The notes below the pieces were generated by a model that ran no database searches, had not been told where the DNA came from, and saw only the letters and a program-made list of their open reading frames with translations. This document shows positions 6,273 to 11,909 of a stretch of DNA of 11,909 bases, piece by piece; the stretch's first letter is position 1; every line of letters starts with the position of its first letter. A program made the translations under genes and the position numbers. The stretch is from contig DBTO01000229.1 of NCBI GenBank assembly GCA_002307095.1, positions 1 through 11,909 of the forward strand, written 5' to 3'. The DNA comes from Sulfurospirillum sp. UBA1314 (GTDB lineage Bacteria; Campylobacterota; Campylobacteria; Campylobacterales; Sulfurospirillaceae).

Positions 6273-6329
6273 TATTCAAGTTAACCCCTCATTTACATGT
6301 AAAATACTCAAAAAGCTCATAGGTAGGCT

Positions 6330-6590
6330 ATGTCAATCACCAACAAAGATATTTTCGAAGACTTTACAAGACGCATCCGTGAGGGTGCAACTGATGAAGA
6401 ATTGATGAGAGCGTATGGCGGTATGCCTATCTATGTCCCCTCTTGGTGTATGAATGGTCGCAATGATGAGATCATCAAAGACTACACCGAAAACAAACTC
6501 TCCCCCAAAGAACTTAAACTAAAATATGAACTTAGCCTTAGCCGTGTCTACGAGATCATCAGCGAGGCTAGAGAGCCATCCCTCTTTTAA
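6330..6590 (+). CDS. Short Mor-family transcription activator
   Basis: An 86-residue Mor/C-type activator. In Mu, Mor turns on the middle promoter and the related C protein turns on late genes. The diagnostic core is here: GGMPIYVPSW (about 30-39), then GRNDEIIKDYTENKLSPKELKLKYELSLSRVYEIISEAR (43-81), where the family has the strand, an I-x-x-x-F/Y-x-G/N stretch and the L-S-x-x-x-V-Y-x-I-I recognition helix. Mu Mor is 129 residues, so the N-terminal dimerisation region is shortened to about 28 residues. The start at ATG 6330 follows AGGTAGG. The stop codon overlaps, tail to tail, the stop of the gpG-like gene on the other strand by 4 bp. Confidence 0.85.
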   Translation: MSITNKDIFEDFTRRIREGATDEELMRAYGGMPIYVPSWCMNGRNDEIIKDYTENKLSPKELKLKYELSLSRVYEIISEAREPSLF

Positions 6591-7048
6591 TCTGCGAACT
6601 CCTTCAAATAATCTTCCAAAATACTATAAATTTCCTCTTCAACACCACTGGTTAAATTCCCTTCTTTTGTGATCGGGAAGAAAGGTCTCGCGTTCTTTCC
6701 AAACTGGTGAACCAGCGGGTAAGGGTAACCCTCTTTACTAAATGCATTCACCCCAACGACAACCGAGTGATCATCGGCGATAGAGTTGATGCTCTCATAC
6801 GTATTGCTGTCTTTACTTTGAAGTATCTTGCTTCCACCGTGCTTGGCTTTGTAGCGTTTGGTACTCTCTTTGAGGGGATGCCATGGCTCTCCGCTTGGGG
6901 TTTGTTCATTATCAAAACAATCTTCAATGAGATTAGTAAGGCTTGTCCCTATCTCACTCATGGGCGACTTTAGAGATTTAAGCTTACTTTGTAACCGTCT
7001 TATAGCCTCTTCAAGGCGCGGTGCTCCAATAACTTCAATTGTGATCAT
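6587..7048 (-). CDS. Phage virion morphogenesis protein, Mu gpG-like
   Basis: A 153-residue protein of the phage virion morphogenesis family (Mu gpG, P2 gpS-like), which acts in tail completion or head-tail joining. Typical features: an N-terminal region with paired helices (EEAIRRLQSKLKSLKSPMSEIGTSL), then FDNEQTPSGEPWHPLKESTKRYKAKHGGSKIL, in which the G-x-x-W-x-P-L-x-x-x-T motif and the K-x-L are conserved, and later YPLVHQFGKNARPFFPI, matching the H-Q-x-G-x-x-x-x-x-P-R/F-P motif. The start is ATG 7048 after AAAGAAGAAAAG on the minus strand. It is the last gene of the reversed head block and runs convergently into the Mor-like gene. Confidence 0.92.
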   Translation of the reverse strand: MITIEVIGAPRLEEAIRRLQSKLKSLKSPMSEIGTSLTNLIEDCFDNEQTPSGEPWHPLKESTKRYKAKHGGSKILQSKDSNTYESINSIADDHSVVVGVNAFSKEGYPYPLVHQFGKNARPFFPITKEGNLTSGVEEEIYSILEDYLKEFAD

Positions 7049-7060
7049 CTTTTCTTCTTT

Positions 7061-7081
7061 ATTTTTGGTATAATTTCGTTA
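7061..7081 (+). promoter_or_regulatory. Strong-looking sigma-70 promoter, extended -10, + strand
   Basis: A T-rich stretch (7050-7066) is followed by TGGTATAAT: TG at 7066-7067, then TATAAT at 7069-7074, a perfect extended -10. This T-rich-then-TGnTATAAT arrangement is typical of Campylobacter/Helicobacter-type vegetative promoters, which often lack a -35. The predicted start is about 7081. Transcription would be antisense to the head genes, starting in the gap between the gpG and gpF genes and heading into the 3' end of the gpF gene. Confidence 0.55.
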
Positions 7082-7168
7082 AAGAGCGAGTGAATGGGTT
7101 AGGCAAAAGAGGCACTGCCCTGAGTCCCACCACTTGTAATCCTCTCGTGCTACTTGCGCGGCTCTTTG
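7081..7168 (+). ncRNA. Candidate structured small RNA, partly antisense to gpF 3' end
   Basis: The region 7049-7149 has no gene on either strand that I can support. From the predicted start of the promoter at 7069-7074, the RNA could close on itself: AAAGAGC (7081-7087) pairs with GCTCTTT (7161-7167), enclosing CGAGTG (7087-7092) with CACTTG (7131-7136), GGG (7096-7098) with CCC (7126-7128), and GGCA (7102-7105) with TGCC (7115-7118). An alternative AGAGG/CCTCT pairing (7108-7112 with 7141-7145) would cross these. No U-run terminator follows, so the 3' end is uncertain. It matches no RNA family I know. Pairings were found by eye, with no energy calculation. Confidence 0.3.
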
Positions 7169-8304
7169 ACGTATATCAACTTATCCTTTCGTCTACTCTC
7201 CACACTCTTATCCGTATCAATGTAATAAATACTTACCCCTTGTGTCTTGTCAGGCAAATACTCAAAAATCGCCATTACCGCACGCTTTCTTCCCTTCTCA
7301 TCTTGATAATAAGAAAACATCTTTTTAACCAACCGCCCCGCTTTTGTATCCCACTCTAGGTATATCTCATCAGGGTTACTGAGTACATTAGCAAAGGCGT
7401 CTACATAGAAGTGTCGATCTTTCTTCGTGATCTTGCCGAAGCCTGAAGCGGTGAAAAGGTTATCATCGACAACCATCGGGTCGCCCACTTTATCGACGTA
7501 CATAGCCCCTGATTTAACACCTAGATCATCATAGAACTTCTTTTTCAACGCTTCATCGCTGTAGGCACTGTACGATGTTTTAGGCATGATGGTTGGTAAT
7601 GCTTTTAAACTCTTGTCTAAGTCTAGCTTTGCAATCTTTGAGACACGATTGCCCGCACCAGGATTGTACGCCCAATCTTTCGTTGCGATATCCTCTTGAG
7701 GTTCGGTGTTAAGTTTCTTTCCTTGTCTCTCAAGCTGCTTTGCGCTCCATGCTCTGACTTTACAATGACACCCCCATGCATTAGGCGGGTAGTTCGTTTG
7801 CCACCACGGATCAGTTCGCAAAAGGGTAATGCCTGTTTTTCGTTTATGATCCATCCTCGGATGCTCGCTAAGACCGCCGATATACTCCCAATAGATGTTA
7901 TGCTCGCCCTGCATTTGTTGCTCATAGCGCGCCGTTGACATCGCCACGCGCGTGTTGGTTTTAAAGATCGTGTTAAGCCGTGTGGAGTTAACGGTTATCT
8001 CTTTAACTTCACCCGTCTTTGGATTGATGATGTTCTGCTGACCCCACCATCCTTTCTTCTCAAGCGTCGGAATGAGTGCTTTCTTCCAGTCCTCAAAGCG
8101 TGTACCGTTTTGCATCGCATCGGTGATGGAGTTGTGTATGTCACTGAGCAGATCAAGGCGCATGACCTTTGCAACCGTAAAAGCTTTATGGTGCGCGTCC
8201 TTGCTCATCTCGTTGTAATCAAAGCTAAGCTTATACCCTTTATTACGAAGATACTCTATGGCATCCTTGGGGGCAAGTCCAGCGGCAAAAGAGGGAAGCT
8301 TCAC
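7150..8304 (-). CDS. Mu gpF-like head morphogenesis protein with C-terminal PBECR2-like domain
   Basis: A 384-residue minor head protein (Mu gp30/F, SPP1 gp7 family). The N-terminal part contains the family motif: EHPRMDHKRKTG (147-158) followed by PPNAWGCHCKVRAWS (173-187), the H-x-R-x-x-H...NAWGCHC signature with paired Cys/His. After a linker around 200-260 comes a second domain, about 265-384, with AMYVDKVGDPMVVDDNLF, HFYVDAFANVLSNPDEIYLEW, a paired-strand region and a closing LIYVKEPRK. I recognise this as resembling PBECR2, a phage-associated barnase/EndoU/colicin/RelE-like nuclease domain often fused to gpF. Nuclease activity is not shown. The start is GTG at 8304 with GAGGA upstream; GTGA overlaps the portal stop, so translation is coupled. 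Confidence 0.88.
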   Translation of the reverse strand: MKLPSFAAGLAPKDAIEYLRNKGYKLSFDYNEMSKDAHHKAFTVAKVMRLDLLSDIHNSITDAMQNGTRFEDWKKALIPTLEKKGWWGQQNIINPKTGEVKEITVNSTRLNTIFKTNTRVAMSTARYEQQMQGEHNIYWEYIGGLSEHPRMDHKRKTGITLLRTDPWWQTNYPPNAWGCHCKVRAWSAKQLERQGKKLNTEPQEDIATKDWAYNPGAGNRVSKIAKLDLDKSLKALPTIMPKTSYSAYSDEALKKKFYDDLGVKSGAMYVDKVGDPMVVDDNLFTASGFGKITKKDRHFYVDAFANVLSNPDEIYLEWDTKAGRLVKKMFSYYQDEKGRKRAVMAIFEYLPDKTQGVSIYYIDTDKSVESRRKDKLIYVKEPRK

Positions 8305-9704
8305 GCTTCATTTTCCTCAAATTCGCTTTGAGCGCTACCTAAAATGTAAGAACTTTGCAATGCACTGTCCATAACATCTTGCAACGCTTCGATGTCCATT
8401 TGCGGATATGCCTCATGAAGCGCATCGATCGCTTCCTCAAAAGTGCCACATTTATCGACAATATCTACTATTTGATTTTGAAATGAAAGTGCTATGGTTT
8501 TAAGATCAGTACCGCTTTCGATGTCTTCAACACTAGTGATCGGTTTGTTTTGACTAAACGCATAAAGCTTCTGCAAGTGTTTATTGGCGATGGTCGCACT
8601 GGTGGTTATCTCATCGACGGTAATGTTATACGTTCTCTCAACGTAGTCTTTGGTAGGTTTATAACCCATCTTATAGATACGCTCATCGCGTTCAGCTAGT
8701 GCCGTGTTTGGATCGTCTTTGTCTTTTAGGATGATCGTAATAGGCTCTTTGATGCCATTCAGGACTCTAAAGGACTCTATGACTTTACGCATGAGTTGGA
8801 GTGTCGTATGCTCATCACTCATAGCTATGTCTTCTCTGATCTCATTGTGCGTTTGGGTGGCAGCATAAGAGCCTCCGCCACTGACATTGCCCGTTAGGTT
8901 ACCACCAAGGATTGTCTCCCTGATCTGATCATCAATGTAGGCAGTGATCTTGTCAAAGTCTCCTGACTTTCCGACGGTTTGAATCTCAATACTATCCTCT
9001 TTATCGATAACCGCTGCATCCCCACTAAGCATGGCATAGAGTTCCTCCGCCATCTCGTTTTTATCACCCTCTGTTTTACCAACTGCCCACGGTACACCGT
9101 ACTTTTCCAAGAACTTAACCCAAAATTCCAATGAGGCATTTTTAAATTTGACATACCAAAACAAAGACTCTGCAAGCGGTCGTCCCATCGGTTTGTGGTA
9201 CTTGTCTTCATACAGGGCGATGACCGCTTTGTGTTCGGGAATATCTGTTAAGGAACCATAAGGGCTATAGTAGAGCACACCGTTCTTCATCGTGAACTCT
9301 CGATAAGAGCGCTCCACAAGCTTAGGAAGGAGTAAGTAGCCTTCAGGCTCTACCGTCCAATTTAATTCAAAGACAGAGGCACCTTGGAATGGAGCATCAA
9401 GGATTTTACGAAGCACCGTGTGATCAAACACATTGGTGAGCGGTTCAATGAGCGTCTCATTTTTACATGTAATGATCAGCTCTTTTTTAAGCGTTGCAGC
9501 TTTACGGCTACCAAGGGCTGAGATGACCGTTGCATCCCGATTGATTTTATCAAGCTCATCCTGATCAAGCCAGCGTTGGTAGACGGGTAGGTCATCCATG
9601 ATGCTTCGTAAAACATCCACGGCGGGTGCTGCGCTTGAGGTTCGTTTTTCTTGTTTTAGTGCTTTTGTTTGTTTGGGTTTGAAAATATTGGATATAAATT
9701 TCAT
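8301..9704 (-). CDS. Portal protein, Mu gp29-like (DUF935)
   Basis: A 467-residue DUF935 portal, the ring at one head vertex through which DNA is packaged. Supporting stretches: DLPVYQRWLDQDELD near the N-terminus; ISALGSRKAATLKKEL (61-76); APFQGASVFELNW (103-115); the family-typical KASLEFWVKFLEKYGVPWAVGK-like run around 187-209 (NASLEFWVKFLEKYGVPW); then LGGNLTGNVSGGGSYAATQTHNEIREDI, with the Gly-rich turn and the A-x-x-x-H-x-x-V/I-R pattern. The start is ATG 9704 with GAGGAG nine bases upstream. ATGA overlaps the terminase stop, and its own stop overlaps the gpF-like GTG. Length is close to Mu gp29. Confidence 0.92.
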   Translation of the reverse strand: MKFISNIFKPKQTKALKQEKRTSSAAPAVDVLRSIMDDLPVYQRWLDQDELDKINRDATVISALGSRKAATLKKELIITCKNETLIEPLTNVFDHTVLRKILDAPFQGASVFELNWTVEPEGYLLLPKLVERSYREFTMKNGVLYYSPYGSLTDIPEHKAVIALYEDKYHKPMGRPLAESLFWYVKFKNASLEFWVKFLEKYGVPWAVGKTEGDKNEMAEELYAMLSGDAAVIDKEDSIEIQTVGKSGDFDKITAYIDDQIRETILGGNLTGNVSGGGSYAATQTHNEIREDIAMSDEHTTLQLMRKVIESFRVLNGIKEPITIILKDKDDPNTALAERDERIYKMGYKPTKDYVERTYNITVDEITTSATIANKHLQKLYAFSQNKPITSVEDIESGTDLKTIALSFQNQIVDIVDKCGTFEEAIDALHEAYPQMDIEALQDVMDSALQSSYILGSAQSEFEENEA

Positions 9705-11449
9705 CGGTACGATCTCCTCGTTATGTGTCTTTCTCTTAATGCCCTTCGATTAGTACGTGGAGCGCTATTGTTTTTCTTCATTTTGGCGAGCTTGCTGATA
9801 CGATAAGCGCCATGTAATCCATCAGGCGCATCATCATGGATTCCTTCAGGGAAGTCTTCAAGCTGTTGGATGAGTATAAGATGCCCCTCATAAAGTAGAA
9901 TCTCACCATTCTCAATAGGGAGTTCCAGTTCTGCAATACGATCTTCTTTATTTTCGGAGTTATGCACACCTCGAAGGGGCATGTGTACACCTCTATCAAA
10001 AGCTTCTGCTAAAATGAATGGCTTAAGGTGGAACTGCCCGCCATTGTCTTCGTATCCAAAAACCTCACAACGGTACATTTCTTGAAGATCAACCATACGT
10101 TTACAAATTTCTCGTGAGCCTATCACTTCATTAATGGACTCCAGCGTATATCCTTTTCGCTCTTTTTCGTCTATGCCAAGGATGGTAAAGTTGGTAAAGT
10201 CACTCTTTTTTTTATTGCCAGCAGGGTCACACCATCCAAAAGTCTTCAATTGCCTTAGGTTTGGAACTTGCCTATAAAAGTGCATCTTTTCACGCTTGAA
10301 CTTCTCAATGCCTGATGCTGGAGTATTTTGGTACTCTTTGCTAAATGACTTTGGCGCTTCAGCGCGTTTACGCATAAGAGTCTCTAGTGAGACAGCCTCT
10401 GCCCAAAGAACACGTGCGCCTTTGTCCATATCAGGCTTATTTGACAAGTAAAACTCATGAGCCTCATCCAAGCCTCGTTGTGAATAGAGTGTCGCATAAC
10501 GCTCCCATAAATCCATACGTTCAGGAAACGTTATGATGGCTCTATGAATACGGGGATTCCAAAATGCAAGCTTGAGCTTACGAGCAAGAACGGAATCTTT
10601 ATGGAGTATGGTTCCGATGTAAATAATGTCCATGTTGTCGCTGACTAAGCCAAGGTTGGCGACCGCTTCATCTAGCCATGTCTCCAGTTTGTCCCGTTGA
10701 TCACGACTGCGTACATTTTCATCATTTTCAAGATCATCAATGATGGTAAGATCAACCCTCCAAACACCGTGTTTTGTACCACGGATGCGTTTCCCCGATC
10801 CATAGCCTTTAATACAAATATCATTTTTTGTGACGATAACACCAATTTTCCAGCGCTTGCCGATGCCTGTTGCATGAGGGAAGTCTGCTTTGAGGTTATC
10901 ATTGTCACTAAGTTCAACTTTTATAGATTCAATGAGTGTTTCAGAGAGTTCCACCGCATCTGAAATAATGGTTATGTAATGTTTGAGATTGTTAACGATA
11001 CACCAAATGACAAAGACCACTGAAACATCGGTGGACTTACCATGCCCACGTGGAGCAGCTACACCATACTTCTCACTCTTGATAGTATCAAGTGCATTGG
11101 CAGCAGCGCTTGAGAGAATAGAGCGACTTTTAATGCGTTGGTAAATTGTTTCAAGGTCAGCTTGAAGAGCAGACTTGCCAGGAAGATAATAGTAATGCGG
11201 GAAGTACGTCCTTCTAAAATAATCAAAGTCAATAAACTGACGTTTGATCCTTGCGTCTTTCTCTTTAGGGTCAAGCGTCGTATTAGAATGAATGATCTCC
11301 TTGAGGGAGTCGGTATAATCACCAAGCCATTTTTGAAACTCTTTACGCGTTAAGCGTTCAGCTGCTTTTTCATCAACACCCTTAGCAAGTAGATCGCTTT
11401 TGGTATCATGAAGTAATGCCCTTAGAGCTTCTTTATCATAGAGCGACAT
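9701..11449 (-). CDS. Terminase large subunit, Mu gp28-like
   Basis: DNA-packaging motor with ATPase and nuclease domains. Numbered from the upstream Met at 11464: Walker A APRGHGKST (137-145), Walker B LTIIDDLE (239-246), motif III IIYIGTILH (280-288), then an RNase H-like nuclease with GWCDPAGN (410-417, Asp413), EDNGGQ (472-477) and HDDAPDGL (543-550) as likely metal ligands. The basic C-terminus (PRTNRRALRERHITRRSYR) may contact portal or DNA. I chose Met6 (11449, 582 residues) because GGAG lies nine bases upstream; the Met at 11464 has no such site. The gene overlaps the small-subunit stop and is coupled to the portal by ATGA. Confidence 0.93.
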   Translation of the reverse strand: MSLYDKEALRALLHDTKSDLLAKGVDEKAAERLTRKEFQKWLGDYTDSLKEIIHSNTTLDPKEKDARIKRQFIDFDYFRRTYFPHYYYLPGKSALQADLETIYQRIKSRSILSSAAANALDTIKSEKYGVAAPRGHGKSTDVSVVFVIWCIVNNLKHYITIISDAVELSETLIESIKVELSDNDNLKADFPHATGIGKRWKIGVIVTKNDICIKGYGSGKRIRGTKHGVWRVDLTIIDDLENDENVRSRDQRDKLETWLDEAVANLGLVSDNMDIIYIGTILHKDSVLARKLKLAFWNPRIHRAIITFPERMDLWERYATLYSQRGLDEAHEFYLSNKPDMDKGARVLWAEAVSLETLMRKRAEAPKSFSKEYQNTPASGIEKFKREKMHFYRQVPNLRQLKTFGWCDPAGNKKKSDFTNFTILGIDEKERKGYTLESINEVIGSREICKRMVDLQEMYRCEVFGYEDNGGQFHLKPFILAEAFDRGVHMPLRGVHNSENKEDRIAELELPIENGEILLYEGHLILIQQLEDFPEGIHDDAPDGLHGAYRISKLAKMKKNNSAPRTNRRALRERHITRRSYR

Positions 11450-11909
11450 CGAATTCATCTCCATGTTGGTCTACGACTTCGATGAAGCGCTCAAGGAGCT
11501 CTTTGTCTCCCGTGGCTTTAATGCCCTCCCCGATCACCTTAATGACATGTTTGATGATGCCATGCTTGTATGCGAGTGGGTCTTCGTATCTTACGATCGC
11601 TTTCATCTTTGAAAAGGCATCGGAGAGCTTTACGATCTTGTCCGCTTTTGCTTCAGCTGGGATTTCTGCATCTCTTACCCCTTGCAGCGTTTCATACATG
11701 TATGTGACGAAGTCTGAGTATAGGTGCTCTCTTCGGTTGGGGTCGGCTACAATATGCTTTTCCGCACGTAATACATCCCAATCATGTCCATTCGCCCCAT
11801 CCTCCGAGCGGTAGTTCTGAATCGTGCGGACACTTGAATCTAAGATAGCCGCGATCTCTTCGATATTTCGACCGACGATGTAAAGGGAGCGTGCTATTTC
11901 GATCTTTTG
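11436..11909 (-). CDS. Terminase small subunit-like protein (DUF1804), 5' end cut
   Basis: The frame is open from its stop at 11436 to the right edge (157 codons), so Met at 11699 is internal and the gene starts outside the window. Residues visible upstream of that Met include KIEIARSLYIVGRNIEEIAAIL then VRTIQNYRSEDG, a helix-turn-helix with the recognition helix ending in a Y-R, then NGHDWDVLRAEKHI. This fits DUF1804, the small HTH protein next to the Mu gp28-type terminase, with the typical D-W-D-x-x-R-A after the HTH. The C-terminal part is helical (KADKIVKLSDAFSKMKAIVR). It would recognise the packaging site and load the large subunit. It overlaps the terminase large gene by about 14 bp. 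Confidence 0.85.
   Translation of the reverse strand, partial: QKIEIARSLYIVGRNIEEIAAILDSSVRTIQNYRSEDGANGHDWDVLRAEKHIVADPNRREHLYSDFVTYMYETLQGVRDAEIPAEAKADKIVKLSDAFSKMKAIVRYEDPLAYKHGIIKHVIKVIGEGIKATGDKELLERFIEVVDQHGDEFDVAL

Noticed and set aside
7090..7359. Possible + strand protein (GTG start) after the promoter at 7069-7074
   Set aside because: It lies mostly antisense to the well-supported gpF-like gene, shows no family resemblance and has no ribosome-binding site; a non-coding RNA is the better reading.
11436..11699. Complete 87-residue gene starting at Met 11699
   Set aside because: The same frame continues without a stop to the window edge and encodes an HTH typical of DUF1804, so this Met is internal.
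1..11909. tRNA, rRNA or CRISPR array
   Set aside because: No cloverleaf-like segment, rRNA-like sequence or regularly spaced direct repeats were seen by eye on either strand.

Overview
The window is the left/early part and the head-gene start of a Mu-like transposable prophage (or phage), most likely in a Campylobacterota (epsilonproteobacterial) host such as Sulfurospirillum or a relative. The host guess is an inference from lysine- and glutamate-rich proteins, moderate to low GC, A-rich intergenic DNA and one T-rich promoter with an extended TGnTATAAT -10 box. It was not checked against any database. Both window edges cut through genes: the transposase on the left and the terminase small subunit on the right. 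The phage ends, the repressor and the tail genes therefore lie outside.

Region 1 (1-4360, + strand) is the transposition/early operon. It holds a MuA-like DDE transposase, a short MuB-like AAA+ target-selection ATPase, and three tightly overlapping small DNA-binding proteins: a tandem winged-helix protein, an HTH protein with four Cys, and a phage CI-type HTH domain. A DUF3164 protein follows. Overlaps of 10 to about 50 bp suggest one translationally coupled transcript.

Region 2 (4416-5825) is the most unusual part. A 56-bp sequence is present twice in opposite orientation (4416-4471 and 5770-5825) with one mismatch, and each copy is itself a palindrome. Between the copies lie a RecA-fold, RepA/AAA_25-like ATPase with a deviant Walker A and a small CxxC protein, both in visibly AT-richer DNA than the flanks. 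This looks like an inverted-repeat-bounded cassette inserted between two ordinary Mu-like early genes.

Region 3 (5850-6590, + strand) resumes the Mu-like programme with a GemA/gp16 (DUF1018) protein and a short Mor-family activator, which presumably switches on the next transcription stage.

Region 4 (6587-11909, - strand) is the head module. In order of transcription, from high to low coordinates, it has the terminase small subunit (DUF1804, partial), terminase large subunit (gp28-like), portal (gp29/DUF935), head morphogenesis protein gpF with a C-terminal domain resembling PBECR2-type phage nuclease/toxin domains, and virion morphogenesis protein gpG. Genes 27-28-29-30 are coupled by ATGA/GTGA-type overlaps. 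Mu itself transcribes everything in one direction. Here the head block is flipped and runs convergently into the Mor gene, with the two reading frames overlapping by 4 bp. The only sizeable gap in the head block (7049-7149) carries a strong-looking + strand promoter followed by a foldable segment, a candidate small antisense RNA.

No tRNA, rRNA, CRISPR array or insertion-sequence transposase was seen.
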